A DNA stretch of 64,000 nt from assembly GCA_016903695.1 (NCBI GenBank), contig JADQBB010000010.1, positions 48,370 through 112,369 on the forward strand, read 5' to 3'. The position numbers and the translations under genes were made by a program. Shown here piece after piece: positions 25,457 through 35,032 of this stretch. Position 1 is the stretch's first letter. Each line of letters starts with the position of its first letter. This DNA is from Chlorogloea purpurea SAG 13.99. Its GTDB lineage: Bacteria; Cyanobacteriota; Cyanobacteriia; Cyanobacteriales; Microcystaceae. The notes under the pieces were generated by a model. That model searched no databases. It was not told where the DNA came from and was given only the letters and a program-made list of their open reading frames with translations.

Positions 25457-26908
25457 TTAGCGCTCTTGGAAAGCGATCGATTTACGATCGTTACGATCAA
25501 ACCGTTGCGGTTTAGCAGACTTACGCCCGCCGGACTTATTATTAATAACCGGTTTGCCCAAGTTACCGTTACCATTACCGTTACCTGTAGGCACTTCCCA
25601 ATCAGTCTTCATCCACTGAGGACAGTTCTGGTCGTATACCATCTGTAAAGCGGCGGCGGCGATCGCAGAAGCGTCGTACTCTTCGCTTAAATCACGCACC
25701 AGAGGTAAGAAAGAAGCCATTCTCTCCCCAGCTAAAGTTTCTTTAATGTGATTTTGTAGTTTGGTGAGACGTTTCGCTTCTACTTCAGCGCGGCTGGGAA
25801 TTTGGCTGGGTTCGATGCGTTGGCGCAGACGGTACTCGATCTGGCGTAATAAACGACGATCAATCGGTTCTACTAAAGATATGGCGGAGCCTGTTTTTCC
25901 CGCTCTTCCAGTACGGCCGATGCGGTGGATATAGGTTTCCGCGTTATCGGGTAGGTCGTAGTTAATAACGTGGCTGAGGTTTTCCACATCCAGACCGCGG
26001 GCGGCGATGTCGGTGGCTACCACTAATTTGATCCGGCCTTCTTTAAAGCGTTGTACCAGTCTTTCCCGTTGGGATTGGCTCAAGTTGCCGTGATACTCGT
26101 CCACACTCTGACCGGATTCTTGCAGTTTCGCAGTCAATTCCGCCGCCGTCTGTTTGGTGCGGACGAAGATGATCGCCGAGTCGAGATTTTCGATCTCCAG
26201 AATCGGTTGTAGGGCCTTTAACTTCGTCCAACCGCGGGGCACGAAGTAAACGTGCTGCTCGATTTTAGAAGGGGCGGCTTGGGTCTGAGTCACGCTCACG
26301 GAAACGGGAGATTTCAGGAATTGGCTGATCAGGTCGCGTATCTCCCTGGGCATGGTGGCGCTGAAACAGGTTGTTTGCCGACTTGCCGGAGATTGTTGCA
26401 GAATTTTCTTCACGTCATCGATGAAGCCCATACTCAGCATTTCATCCGCTTCGTCGAGGACTACCCAATTGACGGAATCGAGATGCAGTTTTTTCCGGTC
26501 TAGTAAGTCGATTACTCGTCCGGGTGTGCCGACTACGATCTGTACGCCTTTTTCCAAGCTGCGGATCTGGCGATCAATCGGTTGACCACCGCATACTGTG
26601 AGTATGAATAAGCGTCGATCATTGCCGAAATCTTTGATCGCCGAGGCTACCTGTTGGGCTAACTCACGGGTGGGGGTTAAGATCAACGCTTGTACGTTGG
26701 GATTTTTGGTATCTATCCGCTCTAACAGAGGGAGGGTATAAGCGGCGGTTTTCCCCGTACCTGTCTGGGATAAACCTACTACGTCATGGCCTTCTAATAA
26801 GAGGGGGATAGCTTTTGATTGAATTTCTGTGGGATTGGTGAAGCCTAACGATTCTAAATGAGCAATGCGGCTGTCAGATAATCCTAAATTGTTGAAATCG
26901 GTTGTCAT
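25457..26908 (-). CDS. crhR: DEAD-box RNA helicase, CrhR type
   Basis: ATP-dependent RNA helicase. Motifs in order: Q motif (FTNPTEIQ), motif I SQTGTGKT (residues 47-54), PTRELA, TPGR, DEAD, SAT, then VATDIAARGLD and HRIGRTGR in the second RecA-like domain (to about 360). The C-terminal 120 residues include a Gly/Asn-rich and basic tail (GNGNGNLG, KSGGRKSAKPQR) for RNA binding. CrhR of Synechocystis is redox- and cold-regulated and of similar size. A sole DEAD-box gene cannot be told apart from DeaD/CsdA by sequence alone. Confidence 0.88.
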   Translation of the reverse strand: MTTDFNNLGLSDSRIAHLESLGFTNPTEIQSKAIPLLLEGHDVVGLSQTGTGKTAAYTLPLLERIDTKNPNVQALILTPTRELAQQVASAIKDFGNDRRLFILTVCGGQPIDRQIRSLEKGVQIVVGTPGRVIDLLDRKKLHLDSVNWVVLDEADEMLSMGFIDDVKKILQQSPASRQTTCFSATMPREIRDLISQFLKSPVSVSVTQTQAAPSKIEQHVYFVPRGWTKLKALQPILEIENLDSAIIFVRTKQTAAELTAKLQESGQSVDEYHGNLSQSQRERLVQRFKEGRIKLVVATDIAARGLDVENLSHVINYDLPDNAETYIHRIGRTGRAGKTGSAISLVEPIDRRLLRQIEYRLRQRIEPSQIPSRAEVEAKRLTKLQNHIKETLAGERMASFLPLVRDLSEEYDASAIAAAALQMVYDQNCPQWMKTDWEVPTGNGNGNGNLGKPVINNKSGGRKSAKPQRFDRNDRKSIAFQER

Positions 26909-26947
26909 GGTTTGATGATTTAATGTATGTGACTAGATTTGTCTTGT

Positions 26948-28264
26948 TTACTCGGTGATGTGACCGTAAAGGTCATAAATATCAGCATCTGTTATCTGTA
27001 CGGGAACGATCGAACCCAGGGAGGCCGCTCCTTCCACATATACCAGTCCGTCCACTTCCGGGGCGAATCTGGGCGCACGCCCGATCAATTCCCCTGTTTC
27101 CGGGTTTTCCTGTTCGATCAACACATGGAGGGTTTGACCTACACAGGCGCTATTTTTAGAAGCTGAAATCGGTTGTTGCAACTCCATTAATCTCTCCCGT
27201 CTCTGGTCCATCACCGCTTGAGATAATTGATCCGGGAGCCCATAGGCGGCGGTTTCTTCTTCCGGGGAGAAGGTGAACACTCCTACGTGGTCGAATTCAT
27301 GGCGTTGAACGAAATCCTCTAGATGGTTAAAGTGGGATTGGGTTTCGCCTGGAAAACCGACTATAAAAGTCGTTCGTAATACCGCGTCCGGGATCGCCTC
27401 TTTGATCCTCTCGATGATGCCATCGTTAACCCGTCCCTGCCAAGGACGATTCATCGCCTTGAGTATGTCCGGGTGAGAGTGTTGGAGGGGCAAATCGAGA
27501 TATGGTAAAACGTTGGGTGTTTCCCTGATGGCCTCGATCACTTTCGGGGTCAATCCCGTGGGGTAGGCGTAATGAATACGAATCCACGGAATATCCACCT
27601 TTCCCAAAGCTTGGAGTAGTTGAGCTAATCTCGGTTCGCCATAAATGTCTAAACCGTAATTAGTCGTGATTTGAGAGATCAGGATCAGTTCTTGAACCCC
27701 CTGGTCGCTCAGTTGTCTCGCTTCGGTCACGATCGATTCTATCGTCCTCGATCGTTGTTTCCCCCTTAGATGGGGAATGATACAGAAGGCACAACTGTAG
27801 TCACAGCCTTCGGCTACCCGAAGGTACGCCACGCCTTCCGTTGTCGTCCGATAACGAGGTAGGGCCTCGTCAGCGATAAAGGTAGGGTTGTTAGAAACGG
27901 CTTGGACTCGTTCCCCCTGTTGGACTTTCTCGACGACTTCAACGATCTTTTGATAATCTCCTGTTCCTACGATCGCTACTGCCTCCGGCAATTCGGCTAA
28001 GAGTTCCTCTTTGAAGTGTTGCGCCATGCAGCCGGAGATAATAATCTTTTTATTGGCTTCTGCGAGTTCTACTAAAGTTCTCACAGATTCTTGCCTAGCC
28101 GCTTGAATAAAACTACAAGTGTTAACTATAACGTAGTCGGCACTTTCTTCGTCTGAATCTACAGGATAGCCTGCCTGCACTAATAATCCTAACATATGTT
28201 CGGAGTCAATCCGATTTTTTTCGCATCCCAGGTGAGAAATTGCAATGGTTGGCTTGTTGCCCAT
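26948..28264 (-). CDS. rimO: Ribosomal protein S12 methylthiotransferase
   Basis: Radical SAM enzyme that adds a methylthio group to an aspartate of ribosomal protein S12. The N-terminal UPF0004 domain binds one iron-sulfur cluster through Cys14, Cys50 and Cys79. The radical SAM cluster is held by CDYSCAFC (Cys154, Cys158, Cys161). A C-terminal TRAM domain (about 375-438) binds substrate. The early [10 protein letters not shown] and the IHYAYP segment separate it from MiaB. It lies upstream of crhR in the same direction across 39 bases. Confidence 0.95.
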   Translation of the reverse strand: MGNKPTIAISHLGCEKNRIDSEHMLGLLVQAGYPVDSDEESADYVIVNTCSFIQAARQESVRTLVELAEANKKIIISGCMAQHFKEELLAELPEAVAIVGTGDYQKIVEVVEKVQQGERVQAVSNNPTFIADEALPRYRTTTEGVAYLRVAEGCDYSCAFCIIPHLRGKQRSRTIESIVTEARQLSDQGVQELILISQITTNYGLDIYGEPRLAQLLQALGKVDIPWIRIHYAYPTGLTPKVIEAIRETPNVLPYLDLPLQHSHPDILKAMNRPWQGRVNDGIIERIKEAIPDAVLRTTFIVGFPGETQSHFNHLEDFVQRHEFDHVGVFTFSPEEETAAYGLPDQLSQAVMDQRRERLMELQQPISASKNSACVGQTLHVLIEQENPETGELIGRAPRFAPEVDGLVYVEGAASLGSIVPVQITDADIYDLYGHITE

Positions 28265-28397
28265 GCGCTGTTGTCAAGAATTCCTTAAACATCTTTAATG
28301 TTAAGACATTTTAACTGATTCTGGAATCGAATCTAATCTTTCCAGGAAAAATAATTATTTTCACCGTCCGGGGTAGAATGATAGATCGGCAGATAGA

Positions 28398-29273
28398 GTG
28401 AGGCTTCCAGCTCAGGATACAGTGGACTTAACATCAATCTTTCACACGGCAACCCCCATCATCGGCGTAGTTCATCTGTGGCCTTTACCCACATCACCCC
28501 GCTGGGGCGGCAATCTGAAGACGGTTCTAGAACGAGCTGAACAGGAAGCCACGGCCTTGGCCGCCGGGGGCGTGGATGGTCTTATTATCGAGAATTTTTT
28601 CGATGCCCCTTTCACGAAAGGGCAAGTAGACCCGGCAATAGTGAGCGCGATGACTCTGATCGTCGATCGTTTGAAAAATTTGGTGGTCTTACCGATCGGC
28701 ATTAATGTTCTGAGAAATGATGCCCGTAGTGGTATGGCGATCGCGTCCTGCGCCAACGCTCAATTTATCCGCGTTAACGTTCTTACCGGAGTCATGGCGA
28801 CGGATCAGGGTATCATCGAGGGTAACGCTTACGAATTATTACGCTATCGTCGGGAATTAGGTTCGGATGTGGCTATCTTTGCCGATGTGCTGGTGAAACA
28901 CGCCCGCCCCTTGGGAACTCCCCATCTCACTGGCGCCGTTAAAGATACGATCGAACGGGGCCTCGCCGACGCGGTGATTCTGTCCGGTTGGGCCACGGGT
29001 GAGCCTCCTAATTTTGAAGATCTAGAATTAGCCCGCAGCGTCGCCCGGAATACTCCAGTGCTAATCGGTAGCGGGGCCGATGCCGATAATATCGGCAGGT
29101 TGTTAAAGTGCGCCGATGGGGTGATAGTAGCTAGTTCTTTGAAACGTAACGGCAATATTAATGAACCGATCGACCCGATTCGTGTTTCCCAATTTGTAGA
29201 AGCGGCCCGTCAAATCGATTCCCGAACTGAAATTGGTTACGTCAAACCGTCTCCAACAAAGGAGCCTCGATAA
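28398..29273 (+). CDS. btpA: Photosystem I biogenesis protein BtpA
   Basis: BtpA is an extrinsic thylakoid protein needed for stable accumulation of photosystem I reaction-centre proteins. The TIM-barrel-like family pattern is clear: PIIGVVHLWPLPTSPRWGG, GGVDGLIIENFFDAPF, then IFADVLVKHARPLG and PVLIGSGADADNIG. The longest frame starts with GTG 28398. A second GTG at 28422 gives MDLTSIFHTATP, closer to the usual N-terminus, and has AGGA at 28414-28417, though the 4-base spacing is short. The start is unresolved. It diverges from rimO over about 130 bases. Confidence 0.93.
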   Translation: MRLPAQDTVDLTSIFHTATPIIGVVHLWPLPTSPRWGGNLKTVLERAEQEATALAAGGVDGLIIENFFDAPFTKGQVDPAIVSAMTLIVDRLKNLVVLPIGINVLRNDARSGMAIASCANAQFIRVNVLTGVMATDQGIIEGNAYELLRYRRELGSDVAIFADVLVKHARPLGTPHLTGAVKDTIERGLADAVILSGWATGEPPNFEDLELARSVARNTPVLIGSGADADNIGRLLKCADGVIVASSLKRNGNINEPIDPIRVSQFVEAARQIDSRTEIGYVKPSPTKEPR

Positions 29274-29351
29274 AAACGCTTCGCTAGTGTTCAAACACAA
29301 TTATATTTGATTAGTGATAAGCTTTTTTTGTCGAGTACATATTAAGTTTTC

Positions 29352-30716
29352 ATGTCATCGCTCAAAAAACTAGCTATTCGAGGAAGCATCTGGACTATTT
29401 TTAGTTACGGGGCAACACAATTACTACGATTGGCTAGTAATCTTATTTTGACTCGCTTGCTGGTGCCAGAACTGTTCGGGATGATGGCTCTCGTTAGCAC
29501 TTTCATCACCGGACTGCAAATGTTCTCGGAAATAGGGGTAGGCCCTAATATCATCCGCAATCCTCGGGGGAACGAGCCTGATTTTTACAATACAGCCTGG
29601 ACAATTCAAGTTATCAGGGGTTTTTGCTTATGGTTGTGTTCCCTCTTGATTAGCTGGCCCTTGGCTATCTTCTACCACCAACCCCAATTCTTGTGGCTTA
29701 TTCCTATCGTCGGATTCTCCACGGTTATCGCCGGGTTTAACTCGACGGGTTTGAGTGCCCTCAATCGGAAAATGGCTCTCGGTAAGCTGACTCTTTTTGA
29801 ACTGGGAATCCAAGTCACTAGCTTGACAGTGATGCTAATTCTAGCAAAATTAAAGCCAACGATCTGGGCCTTGGTGATCGGCAATTTAGTATCCGCCATA
29901 TTAAAAATGATTATCAGTCATCGTCTGCTTCCAGAAATAAAGAATCGTTTTGCTTGGGAAGCAGAAGCCAAAAAAGACCTTATTTCTTTTGGGAGATGGA
30001 TTTTTGTATCAACTGCGATGCTCTTTTTGGCATCTCAGTCCGACAGATTAATTTTGGGGAGACTTTTATCTTTGCCAACTTTGGGAGTTTACACGGTCGC
30101 TTTAACATTTGCGGATTTACCACGGCAAATTGGTGCTGCTTTAAGTTTCAAGGTAGTTTTTCCGGTGGTATCTAGATATGTTAATGAGGGAAGTGAAGTT
30201 TTACGGCTTAAAATATTACCAAAGCGTAAGCAGATAGTGATAGGGTTAGGTTTTCTTTTGAGCCTTCTCGCCTGCTTTGGTGATTTTCTGATCACCAAAT
30301 TGTATAGTTATCAATATCATGATGCGGCTTGGATGTTACCTATATTAGCCTTAGGTATCTGGCCTACCATATTATTTCAAATGAGTAACCCTTTATTAAT
30401 AGCTATTGGTAAACCCGTTTATGGAGCGGCGGCACAATCTGCTAAATTATTTTACATGGTTGTGTTTTTACCTCTTGCCTTTCACAAAATGGGAGTTTTC
30501 GGAGCGATCATTGCCATTGCCCTCAACGATATTCCCAGTTATCTGGCTGTCGCCTATGGAATGGAGAGGGAGAAATCAACGATCATATACGATGATTTGC
30601 AAATTACAGTATTACTGATTACATTTATTATAATTGTTTTAGCTGTACGATTTTATGTGGGACTTGGACTTCCTATTGACTCCTTAGGTAATTTAAGAGG
30701 CTCAAAGGCACTTTGA
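29352..30716 (+). CDS. Polysaccharide flippase (Wzx-like, MOP superfamily)
   Basis: An integral membrane protein of 454 residues with about 12 hydrophobic segments. The N-terminal part (IRGSIWTIFSYGATQLLRLASNLILTRLL, then PELFGMMALVSTFI) is typical of lipopolysaccharide and exopolysaccharide flippases of the WzxC/RfbX group. Such proteins move lipid-linked sugar units across the plasma membrane. No glycosyltransferase or polymerase genes lie beside it, which is unusual. The next gene is a sulfotransferase 55 bases downstream. The base composition becomes more A/T-rich than in neighbouring core genes. Confidence 0.88.
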   Translation: MSSLKKLAIRGSIWTIFSYGATQLLRLASNLILTRLLVPELFGMMALVSTFITGLQMFSEIGVGPNIIRNPRGNEPDFYNTAWTIQVIRGFCLWLCSLLISWPLAIFYHQPQFLWLIPIVGFSTVIAGFNSTGLSALNRKMALGKLTLFELGIQVTSLTVMLILAKLKPTIWALVIGNLVSAILKMIISHRLLPEIKNRFAWEAEAKKDLISFGRWIFVSTAMLFLASQSDRLILGRLLSLPTLGVYTVALTFADLPRQIGAALSFKVVFPVVSRYVNEGSEVLRLKILPKRKQIVIGLGFLLSLLACFGDFLITKLYSYQYHDAAWMLPILALGIWPTILFQMSNPLLIAIGKPVYGAAAQSAKLFYMVVFLPLAFHKMGVFGAIIAIALNDIPSYLAVAYGMEREKSTIIYDDLQITVLLITFIIIVLAVRFYVGLGLPIDSLGNLRGSKAL

Positions 30717-30771
30717 CTCAATACTTATAGTTAATAAACAGTCCAAAAATCAAGAAACACAGGAGTAAAAA

Positions 30772-31641
30772 ATGCGATTACCCGACTTTATGATCATCGG
30801 TGCCCCCAAAGCGGGAACCACCAGTCTTTACGCCTACTTATGCCAACATCCTCAAATCTGTATGAGTTCTCGTAAAGAAACACAGTTTTTTGCCTTAGAT
30901 GAAAAATATAATCAAGGATTAGAGTGGTATAGTTCTCTGTTTACCTCCGCCGAACCTGGTCAAATTTGTGGGGAAGCTTCAACAGATTACACTAAATATC
31001 CTTTATACCCAGAAACAGCCTCTAGGATCGCCCAGATTTTACCGGATGTAAAATTGATATATATAATGAGGAATCCGGTAGACAGAGCTTACTCCTATTA
31101 TACGCATGTAAATCGGGGACAAGTTCATAAAAAAAGTTTTGAAGAACATATTCAAAATACCAATATTTCCTTAGATGCCAGTAATTATATAATGCAGATA
31201 GAGCAGTATCTAAAGTATTTTCCTAAAGAATCTTTTTTGTTTTTGTTAATGGAAGATTTTGTCAAGGATAACCATAAAGTCATGATGGAAATAGCTAACT
31301 TCTTGGGCGTAGATAGTGAATTTTATGCAGAAAACAAAGAAAAAATTGTTAAAAATTCTGCCACTTTAATTGTTGACGTTTTGGCGAGACAAGAGGTAAA
31401 TAGCAAGTTTAAAAAAGTACCTTTACTAAACGAAGTTGCCAAAATAGTTCCTAAACAAGTGAAAGATTATTTATATAAAAATGTTATCATTAAATCTAAT
31501 TATGGACAGAAAATTGCCAAAAAATATAGTACATTGCCTATGCTTCCAGAAACTCGTCAAATGTTAATAGAAAAATTCAAACCTCAAAATGAAAAATTAT
31601 CGCAGTTAATACAGCGTGATTTATCCCACTGGGAGCAGTAA
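30772..31641 (+). CDS. PAPS-dependent sulfotransferase
   Basis: Transfers sulfate from 3'-phosphoadenylyl sulfate to an acceptor, probably a carbohydrate. The 5'-phosphosulfate loop is GAPKAGTTSLY (residues about 10-20), and the 3'-phosphate motif is YIMRNPVDRAYSYY (about 96-109). At 289 residues it resembles bacterial heparan-type sulfotransferases. A good AGGAG lies 6 bases before the ATG. The last third is strongly A/T-rich with many Lys and Asn codons, unlike flanking genes, which suggests acquisition by transfer. Its pairing with a flippase points to a sulfated surface glycan. Confidence 0.9.
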   Translation: MRLPDFMIIGAPKAGTTSLYAYLCQHPQICMSSRKETQFFALDEKYNQGLEWYSSLFTSAEPGQICGEASTDYTKYPLYPETASRIAQILPDVKLIYIMRNPVDRAYSYYTHVNRGQVHKKSFEEHIQNTNISLDASNYIMQIEQYLKYFPKESFLFLLMEDFVKDNHKVMMEIANFLGVDSEFYAENKEKIVKNSATLIVDVLARQEVNSKFKKVPLLNEVAKIVPKQVKDYLYKNVIIKSNYGQKIAKKYSTLPMLPETRQMLIEKFKPQNEKLSQLIQRDLSHWEQ

Positions 31642-31711
31642 TCTGTTTAAACGATGCTCTATAAATACCAATCATAAATGAGATGTAATGCCAGCTAAAT
31701 AAAGTTCATTT

Positions 31712-32689
31712 TTAAAACTTTGTAGACCTCTTGCTGTGGGCTTGATTAAGATTACTTTGGGTAGCCTCCCACTCTTGGGCATAGGTTTCTTTCCTTCTCA
31801 CTCCTAAAGCCTGTTGATAACAATCTACGGCAACAGCCAAATTTTCTTTTCCGCCTAAGGCCACATAAGCATTACCGAGATTATTCAGTGCCATCGCCCA
31901 ATCATAGGGATAGGTTTCCCCCGTCCACTGTGATAAAGCCCTCTGATAACAGTTGATCGCCCAGTCATGATGTCCTTTCCCTTGGTAGGCTTTGCCGAGA
32001 TTATGCTGGGTACTGGCCCATTGATAGGGGAAGTTTTCCGGTTGCCACACCAAAAGAGCCCCATGATAGTAATTAATCGCCCACTTGAGATTATCGGGGC
32101 CGTCCAAGATCTGGTAAGTATTCCCCAGATTGTATTGCACCATCGCCCAAGATGAAGGATGGATTTCTCTTTTCCATCCTTCTAGGGCTTTACGATAACA
32201 GTCGATCGCTCGATTGAGATTTTCTTTCCCCCCTAAACTTTTATAGACGTTGCCGAGATTATTGTGGGCGGTGGCCCAGGGGAAAGAGTGACTCTCTCGG
32301 TCTAAATTTAATAGGGCCCGATCGTAATATTCGATCGCTCTCTTGAGATTCTTCTCCCCCCCGTGGTTCTGACAGGCGAGGGCGATATTACAATTAGCGA
32401 TCGCCCACTCGTAGGGATAAACCTTCTGTAAATAATCCTCGCTAGTTTCATCTATCGGGTTCAAACCGACTTTTTCTACTAGTAAGGGGGGGAGGGAGCG
32501 TAACCACCGCCCCATTTCCCGATTATTATTCCCGTCCAGATAATCCGCCATTTGTTCTATGGCGACGAGTAAACCCAGGTCTAACAAATGGGGGTTATCC
32601 CGTAGTACCTTTGTTTCTTTGCCCGCCGGAGAGGAGATTAAGCCATTGATGAATCGATAATAAAGTTCAAACCTTCGTTTCATGCTCAT
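31712..32689 (-). CDS. Tetratricopeptide repeat protein
   Basis: After an N-terminal helical region (1-90), residues about 90-315 hold at least five TPR-like units spaced by about 43 residues. Each has WA, then NLGN-Y, then AI-CY--AL (for example NNLGNVYKSLGG, YNLGNTYQILDG, HNLGKAYQGKGH, NNLGNAYVALGG). TPR arrays are protein-binding scaffolds, and the partner is unknown. No signal peptide or catalytic domain is seen. The gene starts 3 bases after the exonuclease stop and likely shares the trpB transcript. Confidence 0.88.
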   Translation of the reverse strand: MSMKRRFELYYRFINGLISSPAGKETKVLRDNPHLLDLGLLVAIEQMADYLDGNNNREMGRWLRSLPPLLVEKVGLNPIDETSEDYLQKVYPYEWAIANCNIALACQNHGGEKNLKRAIEYYDRALLNLDRESHSFPWATAHNNLGNVYKSLGGKENLNRAIDCYRKALEGWKREIHPSSWAMVQYNLGNTYQILDGPDNLKWAINYYHGALLVWQPENFPYQWASTQHNLGKAYQGKGHHDWAINCYQRALSQWTGETYPYDWAMALNNLGNAYVALGGKENLAVAVDCYQQALGVRRKETYAQEWEATQSNLNQAHSKRSTKF

Positions 32690-32692
32690 GGG

Positions 32693-33316
32693 TTAATGGT
32701 CGAATATATCCTTGTATTGTTGCAAGTCGAGGGCGACGAACACGGGGATACAAGCGAAACATTGTTGGGCTAATTCCCATCTCTCCTCTCTTTGCAGCAT
32801 CCGCGTCAATTTATCCCGTACCCTGATGAGATAGCGTACATCATTAGCCGCGTAACTCAATTGTTCGGTGCTGAGATTTTCCGCGTTGCCCCAATCGGAA
32901 CTTTGGGCGCTTTTATCGAGTTCCACTTTTTCTAATTCCTGCACCACCGATTTTAAGCCGTGATTACCTGTGTAGGTACGGCCGAGTTTACTGGCGATCT
33001 TGGTACAGAAGATGGGATTGGTGGTGATGTCTAGATTGTGGGACAGTTGGGCCACGTCAAAACGAGCGAAATGGAATACCTTTTCTATAGAGGGGTTTTC
33101 CATGAGGGTTTTTAAATTGGGCGCTTCTGTTTGCCCCCGCTCGATGCGGATAGCGGTGACGTAACCCGTGGGGTCACATAACTGGATCAGACATAAACGA
33201 TCGCGCCCCGGAACCAAACCCATCGTTTCTGTATCTACAGCGATCGCTGTAGATACAGAATAGCATTCTAGAGTTTCCTGGCTCAGATCTCGATCGCAAA
33301 CTTGAAAATTATCCAT
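32693..33316 (-). CDS. RNase D-like 3'-5' exonuclease (DEDDy)
   Basis: A stand-alone DEDDy exonuclease domain of 207 residues, without the HRDC domain of full RNase D. Exo motif I is AVDTETMG (Asp28, Glu30), motif II lies in FHFARFDVAQL and motif III in YAANDVRYL with the Tyr. Such short forms are known in cyanobacteria, with RNA or DNA as possible substrates. Its ATG overlaps the trpB stop by one base (TAATG), so it is cotranscribed and probably coupled. A perfect 34-bp palindrome covers codons 19-30, including motif I. Confidence 0.88.
   Translation of the reverse strand: MDNFQVCDRDLSQETLECYSVSTAIAVDTETMGLVPGRDRLCLIQLCDPTGYVTAIRIERGQTEAPNLKTLMENPSIEKVFHFARFDVAQLSHNLDITTNPIFCTKIASKLGRTYTGNHGLKSVVQELEKVELDKSAQSSDWGNAENLSTEQLSYAANDVRYLIRVRDKLTRMLQREERWELAQQCFACIPVFVALDLQQYKDIFDH
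33227..33260. repeat. Perfect 34-bp palindrome centred on HIP1, inside the exonuclease gene
   Basis: All 17 base pairs match outward from the centre at 33243/33244, beginning with GCGATCGC (33240-33247) and ending TTCTG...CAGAA. Pairing stops at 33226/33261. In the mRNA this would form a stem of up to 15 bp with a tiny loop at nucleotides 57-90 of the coding sequence, over the codons for Asp28 and Glu30 of the active site. Confidence 0.95.
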
Positions 33317-34551
33317 TAACCTTGAGACTCCAAATATCCAGCCACCGTTTGCACGTCCTTATCACCCCGCCCGGAACAATTGATCACCACGCGAGGACTG
33401 CCGCTAACGGAGGGGCAAAGAGTTTCTAGATAAGCGAAAGCGTGAGAAGTCTCTAGGGCTGGGATGATGCCTTCTAACTGGGCTACCTTCTGGAAAGCCG
33501 CCACGGCTTCCACATCGGTCACGCTGAAATACTGGGCGCGTCCGGTATCCTTCAAGAAACTATGTTCCGGCCCCACCCCTGGATAATCCAAACCGGCGCT
33601 GATCGAGTGAGCCTCGATAACCTGCCCCTCCGTATCCTGTAATAGATAGCTCATAGCCCCGTGTAACACACCGGGGCGGCCTTGAGTCAGGGTAGCAGCG
33701 TGTTTTCCCGAAACGATACTTTCCCCGGCGGCTTCAATACCGATTAACTCCACGGAAGGCTCATTAACGAACTCGTGAAATAAACCCATCGCGTTAGAAC
33801 CGCCGCCCACGCAAGCTAGAAGAATATCCGGTAAACTCCCCCATTTTTCCAGGCATTGTTGACGGGTTTCCGTGCCGATGATGGCGTGAAAATCCCTCAC
33901 TATCATCGGGTAGGGATGCGGGCCGGCTACCGAGCCGAGAATATAATGGGTAGTCTCTACATTTGTAACCCAGTCGCGAATCGCTTCCGAGGTAGCATCT
34001 TTAAGAGTGCCAGTACCCGCCGACACTGGTTGCACCGCCGCCCCCAATAATTTCATACGGAAAACGTTGAGTTTCTGACGCTCCATATCCTGAACACCCA
34101 TATAGATCACGCACTCCAAGCCAAAACGAGCGCACACGGTGGCCGCGGCCACCCCGTGTTGTCCCGCACCGGTTTCGGCGATAATGCGTTTTTTGCCCAT
34201 ACGTACGGCCAGTAATGCTTGAGCCAGGGCGTTATTAATTTTATGAGCGCCGGTATGGTTTAGATCTTCTCTTTTCAAATATATTTGTGCGCCAGTGCCG
34301 TCCGGTTTGGCGTAGTGGGCCGTTAATCTCTCGGCGAAGTAGAGGGGGCTAGGTCTACCCACGTAATCTTTCAGGAGTTGTTGTAATTGAGTCTGGAAAT
34401 CCGGGTCATTTTTGTAGCGATTATAAGCGGTTTCCAGTTCTGCCAACGCTGGCATGAGGGTTTCGGGGACGTATTTACCGCCGTATTTGCCGAAACGCCC
34501 TAGAGCATCGGGGTATTTTAATTGGGCCGGGGATATGGGTGTGGTGGTCAT
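33316..34551 (-). CDS. trpB: Tryptophan synthase beta subunit
   Basis: Pyridoxal-phosphate enzyme that condenses indole with serine to give tryptophan. The PLP lysine is Lys104 in HTGAHKINN. The phosphate-binding GGGSNA, the long [13 protein letters not shown] and the C-terminal SGRGDKD are all present. At 411 residues it is a complete TrpB1-type subunit with the N-terminal [13 protein letters not shown]. trpA is not adjacent, as is usual in cyanobacteria. It heads a leftward unit with the exonuclease and TPR genes and diverges from the SUI1-like gene across 46 bases. Confidence 0.97.
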   Translation of the reverse strand: MTTTPISPAQLKYPDALGRFGKYGGKYVPETLMPALAELETAYNRYKNDPDFQTQLQQLLKDYVGRPSPLYFAERLTAHYAKPDGTGAQIYLKREDLNHTGAHKINNALAQALLAVRMGKKRIIAETGAGQHGVAAATVCARFGLECVIYMGVQDMERQKLNVFRMKLLGAAVQPVSAGTGTLKDATSEAIRDWVTNVETTHYILGSVAGPHPYPMIVRDFHAIIGTETRQQCLEKWGSLPDILLACVGGGSNAMGLFHEFVNEPSVELIGIEAAGESIVSGKHAATLTQGRPGVLHGAMSYLLQDTEGQVIEAHSISAGLDYPGVGPEHSFLKDTGRAQYFSVTDVEAVAAFQKVAQLEGIIPALETSHAFAYLETLCPSVSGSPRVVINCSGRGDKDVQTVAGYLESQG

Positions 34552-34597
34552 CGTTCAATATATTCTAGAGACAAGACCTATTATAAATCTAAGCTCT

Positions 34598-34939
34598 ATG
34601 AGTAAACCGTCCGATTCTAATCGTTTTGTTTATCAAGAGTTCGGTAATGCTAGCTCTGACGCGGCTTTTATCCGGGCCACCCCCGAATTACCCCCCAATC
34701 AACAGAATATACGTGTCCAGGCGACTCGCTCCGGTCGTAAGGGTAAAACCGTCACGGTTATTACTGGGTTTCAATGTTCAGAGGAAACTTTAACCAAGTT
34801 GTTGAAAGGGTTAAAGGCTCAATGCGGTTCCGGCGGGACGAGTAAAGATAATACTCTGGAGATCCAGGGAGACCACAAGGAAAAAATTGTCAAGATATTG
34901 TTAGAGGCGGGTTACAAGGCTAAAATCAGCGGCGGTTAA
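34598..34939 (+). CDS. SUI1/YciH-family translation factor
   Basis: A 113-residue relative of eukaryotic eIF1 and E. coli YciH. The core motif is RSGRKGKTVTVITGF, then LLKGLKAQCGSGGT and IQGDHKEKIVKILLEAGYKAK. These proteins act on start-codon selection, and the bacterial role is less clear. The ATG at 34598 begins MSKPSDSNRFVYQEF, matching the usual start. The open frame extends further upstream into the trpB 5' region, but that part is not conserved-looking. Confidence 0.88.
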   Translation: MSKPSDSNRFVYQEFGNASSDAAFIRATPELPPNQQNIRVQATRSGRKGKTVTVITGFQCSEETLTKLLKGLKAQCGSGGTSKDNTLEIQGDHKEKIVKILLEAGYKAKISGG

Positions 34940-35032
34940 TTCTTTCTCGCGTATTAAAAAATGATTCAATATCGAGGAAAGAAGCGATTTTAGGAGTTTA
35001 ATTTTAAATGATGAAATTATCTCTTCCGATAT

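Noticed and set aside
34454..34597. Upstream extension of the SUI1-like frame
   Set aside because: It lies over the 5' end of trpB on the other strand; the normal family start is the ATG at 34598.
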